A stretch of DNA of 64,000 nucleotides from Cristatella mucedo. Its lineage: Eukaryota; Bryozoa; Phylactolaemata; Cristatellidae. Below, in pieces: positions 1-9,552 of the stretch (positions are counted from its first letter, which is position 1; every line of letters starts with the position of its first letter). Made by a program: the position numbers and the translations under genes. Under the pieces are notes generated by a model. That model saw only the letters and a list, made by a program, of their open reading frames with translations, was not told the DNA's origin and did no database searches. The stretch lies in contig WPIO01000065.1 of the NCBI GenBank assembly GCA_009760855.2, forward strand, positions 1,891,001 through 1,955,000. Direction: 5' to 3'.

Positions 1-1418
1 TGCCGGAAGCTGGAGTCATGCTCTGCCATGGCAGCCACGGCATTCTGCCGGTCGAGTCCGCGACGTGAGATCGGACGGTTAGGGCTGAGTGAGAGCGACC
101 TCACTGACAACCTGCACTTCCCCTGTAGAGGTGTATGAGTTTTCAAAGGAATTTATGTCGTGCCGATGAGGCAAAAACCGAGCGGGTAGCTCGCCATTAC
201 CAATGGAACAAGCGCAATTATGACCACCATGCTTTTGCAGTTGAGCAAGAGCTTCCGTGAGACATGGCGGCGCTTAATAACAAATTTTATACTAAAAGAA
301 TGCTTACCCCGGACTCATTTTGAGAGTCGCATGCAATGCAAACTGCTTCCGTTTCTGGGGATCCGTTTACAGGCATGAGTGTCACGGATGAGAATCGCAA
401 GAACCAAGTCCATAAATCATTACATTAATTAAATCAAACGGAATAAAGTTAAAATCTGTAAAACTCGACTCCCTTATACGAAATGCATTTTATCTCTACT
501 CTGAAAATGTTGGAAATTAAAGGAGAAGACTGCTATATTTGCTTCTGCCCTATCGCAACCTTCTGCATTTTAATTTAGATTATTCGAATGTAATTTAGTA
601 AGAGCAGGCCTCTACAGTTGGTCAAAATGTAGCCGCTAAAATAGCGTTAAATTCACAACCCTCTGGCAATGCGCATTAGCAAAGATTCTACATTGCATCC
701 AGAACAAAAAAACTGGATGCAAGTCAAAATTCTCAATCTTAAAGGCAACGTCCTTCACATAGCACCCGTGCGCGTTAAGCTAACTGACTCGCGAGCTCTT
801 GAGTTCAAAGGTTATGCATTTGCTTTGTCCGCGTGTGCTACTTCGTTCGATCGCAAATGCCCGCGTTATAGACCACACCGTGGCTTTTTAATTTATTGGG
901 ATCTACTAGCTGCAGAAATATAAGTAAATGATTTTGCACGGTTCCTTAGTGTGGGGCGATTGCTTTCGCCGCCGGCGTCAGACGCGGCGCTAATCGCTCC
1001 GTCTCCCGGCGGCCCGCTGGCCAAGCTTGTCGTATCAGCTAGCGTCGACGTCAATCCTCTTCTCTAGTCGCATGCGTGATGCGGCACGAAATTTTTCGGC
1101 ATCCTGGAAAATTGATTTCCACGGCTGATTCAATATAGGAATGTTCGTATAGGAATGTCTAACGTCCAATTTCCAATGTCCAACGTCCAATGTCCAATGG
1201 GAATGTCGGCAGTTTGAATGCACTCGAAGCTTATCGCGCAGGCCCACTTAGAAGACGCTAATGTCGCACACGATTGCAGACTTTACTTCCTGTTCCAACC
1301 TTCCACGAGAGGACAAACAGACGGAAGCCGGACGCTGTGTGCGTCAACTCTCACGTTACTGACTTCATATCGCATTCCCAAAATGTCGTCCGAGCAAGCT
1401 CTTCTTTCTGATTTTCAG
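1..1418. other. Upstream flank or intron of the Ig-domain gene
   Basis: No gene can be firmly called here. The stretch should be intron or upstream sequence of the immunoglobulin-domain gene whose first visible exon starts at 1419. Positions 3-65 could be the tail of an earlier Ig exon followed by a GTGAGA donor, but the phase does not fit the exon at 1419. A cluster of CCAAT-containing heptamers lies at 1157-1200. The rest shows no recognisable repeat or coding signal. Confidence 0.4.
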
Positions 1419-4400
1419 GTCAATCCGTCGAAATTCTGGCCAGCGCCGGCTTAATCTACGTCAACTCGTCTTTTAGCATAGCGTGCTCAGTCTCCGGAGC
1501 ACCTTCGTACGTGTATATTAACTACGACGGCTCGTCTGGTTCCGCTGTCGTGCCTGCAGTGTCGTGCGACTCATCCAATGGAAACGGTCTCGGCGATTCG
1601 GCTGTGGTGCCACCGAGAGGCATTTTCAACGGAGCCAACGTTGCCGTTTCGGGCTGCGTAGCTGCCGGCCAGACGCAGAGCGCGACCCTCGTCACATTCA
1701 CGGTGGCCGCTGCGAATCCGAGCTACGAGGGAGCGTACCGCTGCTCGATGCGGCGCGCAGGCGTTCTGCTAACGAGCGCTTCCTCGAACATCGCCGTCGG
1801 AGGTGAGAAGGGTGATGGTCGGCCTGCGTGCGCCAATGCGCTCAGCTCGATCACTCCTATCGGCCAGCCCTCGTCGTTCGATCGAACTAGCACCTTAGCG
1901 TGAGAGACTGCAGCGCCCCTGCTTGCTAGCTAGCTAGCTAGCTAGCTAGCTAGCTAGCTACCAGGGGCGCCACATCTCGCGCGATCTCGAGCCCCTTCGC
2001 GGCGAAGAAGCGCGCGGCGCTCGCACTCGCTCGCTAGTCGAGTTCCGGGCGTGCGCGGCTGAGTGGCGCGATTCGCACGATTGATATTTTTTCAGTTCTG
2101 CCCGAGCCTCCTTACTTTGCGGCGGCGCTCGTATACAACGAGTCCGACAGAGCCGAGGTCGAGTGCAAGTCCGAAGGCGGTCGTCCGCTGCCGCAGCTGA
2201 TGATGAGCACCAGTTGCACGACTTGCCGCTACTCGCTCGCGCGAGCAGAGCTTCCGGCTCATGCGGAACGAAACTCCACGCGGGATGCAGCGCCGACATC
2301 GTCGGTGTCTATGCGATTCAGTGCTACCGGGGATTGGCGTAAGGCGGTGGTGATCCGCTGCTGGGCGGCGAACCACGACTCTCCGGAAATGGCAGTCCAA
2401 GGAGATTTAGCTATTAACTGTAAGTGCTACCGGGATCAGCCGCAGAGTAGCGCCTCATAATGCGGCAAGGCGCACTGATAATGCAGAGAACGACCGATCT
2501 GGAGACGCCGACGCGTGGCAGAGTTTTGGTCACGTTTCAGCAGCGTAACCTCAGCTATGACCCGGCTCGGCGAGCGTCTCCCGCTAGTCGGTATTACTTG
2601 TAAAGCCCCGGTCACTCTGAATCAGACTGGTTTACGGTGGCTGCCGCGGCAGGTTCCTCTATTATGACTAGCAAGGAATCGCGGTTATCGTAGCCTTATA
2701 GTTACGCATCATTGATGTTGCCAGCTTAAAAGCTGGTTCTATGAGTCGCAAGCATTGGTGGAGCGTCGCGCGTACGTGGACTTGTCACTTGCGGCTGGGT
2801 CAAGGAGGAACTTTTAAAGGAGCCGGACATTAGCTCGAAGCGCGCGGACTGATTATGGTCGTACCTCGTTTATCGCGTTTAATCGGTTCCAGACTCTACC
2901 GCGATAAATGAATTTCCGCGAAGCAAAAATATTTTTATTTATAAATTGAATATTGTCGTAGTTAGAACATTGAAAACCTTTTCACGACCGTCTAAATACG
3001 ATTTTTAACTTTATTAGAGTCCTGTAGACATGAAATAAAACCCCTTTAGTCACAATTACACTCGTATTATCTTTTCTATATTAGACAAAATTTCGAGCTG
3101 GGTTGGTCCAGCGGTTAAGGTGCTCGCCCCGACTAAGGTCTGGCTGAGGTCGTGGGCTCGAGCTCCGAGGCATATGTGAAGCGCCTGAATAGAGATTTAG
3201 TTCTCCTGGGGCGCCATACAAATGAATTATATATATATATATAATTAGAGATAAAAGAGATATTATATTTTAGAAATAGGATGCTATCATTTTGTACATT
3301 TAATTACACTAGGATAGCCAATCAGGGAACAACACGCTTTGATTGGCTTGGTTTCACCACACCAAATTTTTGAAAAAAGCTCTTGCCCACACACAAGGAG
3401 TAGTCAAGCGGCTGCGCTTGGCAATGAAGGATTTGCGGGGGTGATCGAATACATAAGACTACAGTCCATACGTACAGTTACTTTAGTCTTAACTTTAATA
3501 CAGGGTTCTATAATTGACTTAGACAATCGAGCGTGCGATGTATCATTTTCACTATCTCGATCAACTTTTTAATGAATATATTTAAAAAAACCACGATCAG
3601 TGAAGCCGCGAAAGTCGAAGCGCGAAGTGGCGAGGGACGTCTTTAACGAGGTTCGGGAAGTATTGATTCGTAGCACTGGAGATTGTTACGAGCATTGTCG
3701 CGACTTCTGACAATGCTTTTCGTAGAAGTTGACGACGTCCTCTACAGTGCCTCTGCTATCCTGACGGAGCCAGCTACACGAGGTAGAGCGTAGATATCCG
3801 ATAATATCGACTAGATATCTCGAAAGAAGGCCAGCGAGTCGTCGAAGCAACTGAAATTTCAAGCGGATATGTGGAAAATAGTAGAGCACAGCAGCAATCG
3901 AGACACTGTCCGTGCCCCGGTAGAAAGTCTACACCCGCCTTCGTGACATTACATCGGGCTCCATTCGTTCAGCTCCGCCATTAAGTATGTCCGCCATTAA
4001 GTATGTCCGCCATTAGGTATGTCCGCCATTAGGTATGTCCGCCATTAGGTATGTCCGCCATTAGGTATGTCCGCCATGAAGTATGTCCGCCATGAAGTAT
4101 GTCCGCCATGAAGTATGTTCGCCATGAAGTATGTTCGCCATTAAGTATGTTCGCCATTAAGTATGTTCGCCATTAAGTATGTTCGCCATTAAGTATGTTC
4201 GCCATTAAGTATGTTCGCCATTAAGTATGTTCGCCATTAAGTATGTTCGCCATTAAGTATGTTCGCCATTAAGTATGTTCGCCATTAAGTATGTTCGCCA
4301 TTAAGTATGTTCGCCATTAAGTATGTTCGCCATTAAGTATGTTCGCCATTAAGTATGTTCGCCATTAAGTATGTTCGCCATTAAGTATGTTCGCCATTAA

Positions 4401-5724
4401 GTATGTTCGCCATTAAGTATGTTCGCCATTAAGTATGTTCGCCATTAAGTATGTTCGCCATTAAGTATGTTCGCCATTAAGTATGTTCGCCATTAAGTAT
4501 GTTCGCCATTAAGTATGTTCGCCATTAAGTATGTTCGCCATTAAGTATGTTCGCCATTAAGTATGTTCGCCATTAAGTATGTTCGCCATTAAGTATGTTC
4601 GCCATTAAGTATGTTCGCCATTAAGTATGTCCGCCATTAAGTATGTCCGCCATTAAGTATGTGCCCGACAGGTGTATGTAAGCGAAGCGCAAGGGCGAGC
4701 GCCCTCCACCGAGCTCTTGCTTGTATCAGCAGAAAGAGCGATCGAGCTAGCAAAGCATGCGCCATGTTAAGGCCTGTGATCAAGACATCCGCGGTGCGGA
4801 ATATTCCTAATTCAGAAACTGCTACTATATGTGAAAGCGGCCATTGTCTAGCACCGACTGACGGAGGCGGCTGCTTGCGTTTCGTCTAGAATTGCAGCTT
4901 ATCGCTGGATTACTTTCTCGGCGCAATAGTTCGCCGTAAGGCGCCGACTAACTTTTCTAGCCGCTTTGCTTGCGAGGTTCCATTAAAGCCATATCACTGA
5001 AATGCCACATCATGGCGTCTCTCACGAGAGCCCTTGCCGCCGCTATTCTAAAATGGGTTACAGCTCACTTTTCCTAGGAAAACAGTAGTCTAAAATTCGC
5101 TGTCAAAGTTAAAGCAGTTAAACAACCTAGACTTTTTTCGCAAGGAAAAATATTCCATTATTGTTAGGAATATTTTTAATTTCAGATATTGATTTGGCGA
5201 ACCAATCTTCAGTGACCCTGGTCAGCCATCCCGACGAAGGAAATGTCACCGTAAGCTGCTCGTCGTACGTGCGGAGTTATCCCTCTTCGCATTACCGATG
5301 GCTGCCGTCGGGCGACGCATCGAGCGACGGCGACGTCCTGCTCGCGAGTCCGACCAATCGTGGCTACAATTCGACGAGCACCTACCAGTGCGTGGCCACC
5401 AACGTCGTCACGTTGCGGCACGTGGCGTTCACCGTAGTCGTCAAGTGGGAGATAGCGCCGACCGAAGCGGTGCTAGAGCAGCCGAATCAGCAGCAACAGC
5501 AGCAGCAGGGGACGGCGGAGAGCAGCGGCAAGTGCGGCGCGTGCCACACTTGCCGCTGCTCCGGATCGTCTGCGTGCGTCTGCATTCTGCTGTGGCACTG
5601 CGTCGTCTGGCCGCTGCTAGGCTTTTGCGCCATTGCGCTCTGCGTTGCCTATGCTGCGGTGAGAGCGTACGGGCGGCGGAGACACGCTTCAGCGGATTCC
5701 GGCGAAGTGGCCGGTGAGAAGTAG
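1419..5724 (+). CDS. Transmembrane protein with three Ig-like domains (5' end missing)
   Basis: Three exons are supported: 1419-1802, 2096-2419 and 5186-5724 (TAG stop). Acceptors are good TTTTCAG/TTTCAG sites and donors are GTGAGA and GTAAGT. The first two exons are symmetrical phase 1-1, as is usual for one-domain-per-exon Ig genes. Domain 1 has the Cys pair C23 and C109 (EGAYRC) but no core Trp. Domain 2 resembles a CD80-like C2-set domain (VEC...GGRPLP...IRCWAAN) with Met where the Trp is expected. Domain 3 has Cys, Trp (HYRWLP) and YQCVATN. A Gln-rich run, a Cys cluster (CGACHTCRC), one hydrophobic membrane segment and a short basic tail (YGRRRH) follow. This predicts a type I cell-surface adhesion or recognition protein. 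The signal-peptide exon lies before the window or is unrecognised. No specific family is named; no clear polyadenylation signal was assigned. Confidence 0.75.
1913..1970. repeat. (GCTA)n tract inside a 9-bp inverted repeat
   Basis: About ten self-complementary CTAG units are flanked by GCGCCCCTG (1913-1921) and its exact reverse complement CAGGGGCGC (1962-1970). The whole 58 nt can fold into one long hairpin. It lies in the 293-nt intron between the first two Ig exons. Confidence 0.85.
3094..3245 (+). mobile_element. SINE-A copy (tRNA-derived head, LINE-like tail)
   Basis: The head carries an A-box-like stretch (TGGTCCAGCGGTTAAGG) and a B-box-like stretch (GGTCGTGGGCTCGAGC), as in tRNA-derived SINEs. 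The 3' part (GAAGCGCCTGAATAGAG...GGCGCCATACAAATGAAT) closely resembles the 3' tail of LINE-A in this window, and the copy ends in (TA)n. It sits in the last intron of the Ig gene. Confidence 0.8.
3246..3973. other. Intron sequence without recognised content
   Basis: Part of the 2766-nt final intron of the Ig gene (2420-5185). No recognised repeat or coding segment is seen. Confidence 0.5.
3974..4661. repeat. 16-bp minisatellite, 43 units
   Basis: Exactly 43 contiguous 16-bp units. Order of variants: two TCCGCCATTAAGTATG, four with TTAGG, three with CATGAAG, one TTC/CATGAAG hybrid, 31 identical TTCGCCATTAAGTATG units (4134-4629), then two of the original TCC form. The array lies in the last intron of the Ig gene. 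The 16-bp period is not a multiple of three, so it is not coding. Confidence 0.95.
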
Positions 5725-6424
5725 CCGCCTCGTGGGCGCCAGGGTGCGACGCAGGAATCCGCCGGCGTCTGAAGTTTGAAGACTCCCTTTTTTCTTCACC
5801 GCCCCAGTCGAGCTAAGCTTTGCGCCTGCTGCCCGGTACTCGGCAAGGAGGAGTTTCGACATGCGATGCGCGCGAGTCAATTTACGTGTACTTTACACTC
5901 CAATTTGAATTCGTTGGAGGCAATAAGGCCTAAATGCTATGAACAATTTTAACGGATGGATGGAAATATACGAGAGATAGCTGGACCATCTTCAGTACTA
6001 CAGGTAGCACTTTATATCCGCTGAGAAAGCTACGGAAGGAGCTGACCGCTGATGTGAAAGGCTTGAAGAAAAAACAGTTGGCAACAGCGGCTTTGTATAT
6101 AAGGTCGTGGGGCACTTGAATAGTCCGTATAGGCCAGTGTTTAACAACAGACGAAAAGAGAGCGACGATTGACGAGAATACTCAAGTTTGGATTACATTT
6201 CTGCAGCGGGGTTTTAAAAATATATGAAGCCATAAATTCGTATCTATACCAAGACGCGAAGTCACCTCTGGAAGGCTTACAAATGGGAATTCAAGGTCAG
6301 ATGCAGCTTCGGTACACAGCGCGTTTATGCTAAGAGCTCTCTCGTTCTCGTCAATGACCGGGTGTGATCCTTTTACTGGCACACGTAAACGTTCGCAATA
6401 AAATAAGGTCATCCGTAAAGTAAA
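5725..6424. other. 3' flank of the Ig gene
   Basis: Sequence after the TAG of the Ig gene. The first AATAAA seen downstream is at 6397-6402, too far to assign with confidence. No coding signal is recognised. Confidence 0.4.
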
Positions 6425-6605
6425 AGTAAAGGCTAACTGATTCAACAGCCTCATTTGCATAGCGATGCTAGAAGAACCTTTGCGGTTATCACCACCGATT
6501 ACAGTGGGCAATAAAGGATCACGCACTGCAGGACTCGAACCCACGACGTGAGTCGTGCAGAGCGAGCACCTTGCGTCCTGTGCTAAGACCCAGGGGCCCA
6601 GCCAG
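6425..6605 (-). mobile_element. SINE-2 copy
   Basis: Reverse-strand tRNA-derived SINE. Visible are the tail (AACAGCCTCATTTGCATAGC on the plus strand), the conserved TATCACCACCG block and the B-box complement (GGACTCGAACCCACGACG). It closely follows the same plan as the copies at 48.4, 50.3, 50.9 and 63.7 kb. Confidence 0.8.
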
Positions 6606-7239
6606 GTAAAGCTGGCGAAGAGAATGAGAGTCCTGAACGAGGAACTATAAGTGCGAGGATCTTCACGCTTCACGTCGCTCTGCTGTCTGAGCAGAGGCAG
6701 CAATAGAAGAGCTGCTCAAGAGCTGCTCTGCTACTTTTTTAGGGAATCGAAAAGATGGCTGCTGAGTGCCTGCTAGCCGTGCCAGAAATGACGACCGGCG
6801 GCTGGGCGAACGTGGTATCCCTGGGACAGTCTAACGAGTGCGTATCCAGGAGTTTAACAGAAGGGTTATTTAAAGACTTGTCCAAGAGATCGCAAGTTAT
6901 CTCAGCTAGATAAGGCTCCAGGTATAGTTTGACCTTAAACCGCCACGCTGCCCCCGACACAGGCGCTGCAGCATAGGTACCGCTGCCTTCTCTGAGACTC
7001 AGAGCCGCTTACAGGCCTAGCTAGCGTCTTTACTTTAGAACAGTATTTTAAGGTACTCGTTGCCGTGTTTGTTGCGCACAGTTAGACTTTCAATGCACAA
7101 TTAGCTTTCTTTTCACAGATGAACGTCCCAGTAACAAGCCCAAAAGGCTTAGTTTTCCCATTTGACTGATTTGAAGGGCTACAGAAAAGCCGTCACGACG
7201 ATTATACTGCGCCGCTGAGAAAGAAACAGAGTGAGATTG

Positions 7240-7315
<76 letters not shown>

Positions 7316-8859
7316 AGAGAGAGAGAGAGAGATCACCGACCTTACGAGACAGATATCAAAACCTAAAGGCAATACAATCCAAATAGTTTTAGAATGCATC
7401 AGCACATTGCAAAGAGAAAACGCAACGTATCTTTTGCATACAGTAGAATGGGCTTAAAAATCCAAGTTAAGCTAATTCGCCGGAGAGGAGAATGTGTTGC
7501 TGCAACTTTCTTTTTTATGGCTAGTCATTCTCGAGTGTTGCAAGATTGACCAGTAAACTTCGAGTACGCGCAGGCACTGCAATACTTCCAGTTTGAAGCT
7601 AGGACTCGAGCAGATGGTCGGTAATGCAGAGCAGAAGGAATACGCCACCGGCAGGTATGCTCACAATGACGACAGAATCTTTTCTCATCAGTAAAGAACC
7701 CAGAGAGCTGAATCTGCCTCTGTAATAAACTCATTGCTCACTAAGAACTTCATTTCAGTACAAGCACTGACTACATGAAACTTTTAGTGTGGCTATTTTT
7801 TTATCAATGGCCTCTTTATAAGCGACCTCGACAATCGACGTTTGGTTCACAGCGATCCAATACTGGATTATTTTCCCGTATATGAACCTAAATATCCGAA
7901 TGATGGAGATTAATTCACACAGGCGTGGGAATGCTGCGTGGAACAGTACAGTTCGGATTTTAGCATCATTTTCACACCGTCAAATAGGGGCGTGACGTGA
8001 TTCCTGTAAGAGTTTCATACTTGAAAGCGCAGTAACTGAAAGCCCTGTCTCCAAAGGTTTGAGCTTGGCTGGAGCCCGCTCAACAACCGGAAACTGAGAA
8101 GCGGCGTGCACGGAGGGAATCGTGAGAAAGCAGCATAACGGATGCAAAAGCAGGGGCAACAGAATGACGGAACCTAAAAGAAACAGGATTTCTGCAGTGC
8201 TCAAACAGAAACATGCTGGATAAAACGGACTCGATGTGGCAGCTGCGGCATTCGAAACAGACATGCCGCCTAGCCGCAGTAGTGTTGCTTTGCAACTTTT
8301 ATTACAGAAGCGTAAACGGGATGTCAAGGCCGCATTTACAAAGGTGGCGGTACTCTTTCCAAGCAGTCGCTAATTCTCAAAATTTTTCATAGCTGAAATT
8401 ATGCGCAATTTACTGTGCTTATAATCAGATCATCGCGCCAAATGGCAGGTTCAAACAGGACGTCCATATTCCGGGTTGAGGCTGCGAGAGATATTTTGTC
8501 GTATCTGATTTACAGGATCCAGATTTCCAATATCAAAATGTCACTAAGATGACCAGTAACTGTTACATTGGTTTGATCCTCATTCCAGTTCAGAAAATTG
8601 CCATCCAAATGCGAATGTCTGCAGAGCAACTGCGATGGAGTTGAGCGAACTTGACGAGCTGACATCATGTGGGGAGGGATCTCAGCGCACAGGTACGCGG
8701 GTGTGCGGCATCTGCATCGAAATAGAAACTCAGATTGAAGCTTTAATTAAAGTCAAGGTTATCAGATTTATTAGTTTCACTCGCAGTCAGATTAATGGTC
8801 CCATTTATGTAGAGGACAGAAGAAGACGCAGCGATGAGCTCAAAGTGAGTAATAAACGA
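6606..8859. other. Intergenic DNA
   Basis: Between the Ig gene and gene A. Apart from the GA microsatellite at 7243-7333 no repeat, RNA or supported exon is recognised. Short open frames here show no conserved motif. Confidence 0.45.
7243..7333. repeat. (GA)n microsatellite
   Basis: About 90 bp of nearly pure GA dinucleotide with a few AAAG interruptions. Confidence 0.95.
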
Positions 8860-8865
8860 TTGTCA

Positions 8866-8942
8866 GGATTTCCAAGAGTCGAACGCGCGACCTGTGTCTC
8901 AAAGTGCGAACATCTTACCCCTAGGCTACGACCCACGAGCAC
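8866..8942 (-). mobile_element. tRNA-like SINE head, degenerate
   Basis: On the minus strand a GTAGCCTAGGGGTAAG A-box-like stretch and a GGTCGCGCGTTCGACTC B-box-like stretch are spaced as in a tRNA. The acceptor stem does not pair, so this is a tRNA-derived repeat fragment rather than a working tRNA gene. Confidence 0.45.
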
Positions 8943-9433
8943 AGAGATCAAGAATGAATGAGGTAAATCGCACGTTATAAAAAGTAGATGACATAGAACA
9001 GATCTCTGAAACATTCAATAGTTCTTCAAAGTCTTGCCGAGTCACCGTTGACCGTTGACGTTGACCGTTGACGTTGACGCCACTTCTGGCGCGGCCGACT
9101 GTTCCGATTCCATCTCATTGGCTGGCGAGCTTAGCTCGACCGCGTCCGTACCGAGCAGCGAGCGAGCGACGAGTGAGCTTCGAGCGGCGGCGCGCTCCGT
9201 CACCTAGATCGACTAGGTCGGCTAGGAGGAAGTCTGACCTGACGGGGCACTGCCCCGTGGAGGCAGAATCGAATCGGCCGCCGCCGCGAGCGAAGCGATT
9301 CGCGGGCGCGCGCGATCGCTCAGCCGTGCGCTATCTAGCATTTTCACGCGCATATTAGAGACCGCCGCTAACTGCCAGGTGGCGCTGAGAAGAGCAAATA
9401 TACCTCGTCGCGCGCCGTGCTAGCGATAACGAG

Positions 9434-9552
9434 CACGTGGCTTGCGCTCGCGAGCCGGCGTCTGCTCTTCTGCGGTAAGGACATCCATATATATAAGGGC
9501 GCGCGCACGTTTCTTAGCAGCTAAGCTCGCGCGTTCCCTGCCCACGAGCATC
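9434..9552 (+). promoter_or_regulatory. Core promoter of gene A (TATA box)
   Basis: TATATATAA at 9488-9496 lies 65 bp before the ATG at 9553, implying transcription from about 9520. A CACGTG E-box is at 9434-9439. TATA boxes lie at similar distances in genes B, C and D. Confidence 0.7.

Noticed and set aside
3974-4661. CRISPR array
   Set aside because: The units are contiguous 16-bp repeats without spacers, in a eukaryotic intron.
6182-6703. 173-codon minus-strand frame
   Set aside because: Its middle is the reverse of a SINE-2 copy; other SINE-2 copies give the same peptide fragments. No domain seen.
7980-8327. Minus-strand frame with a hydrophobic stretch
   Set aside because: Hydrophobic segments alone are not evidence; there is no start context, splice site or family motif.
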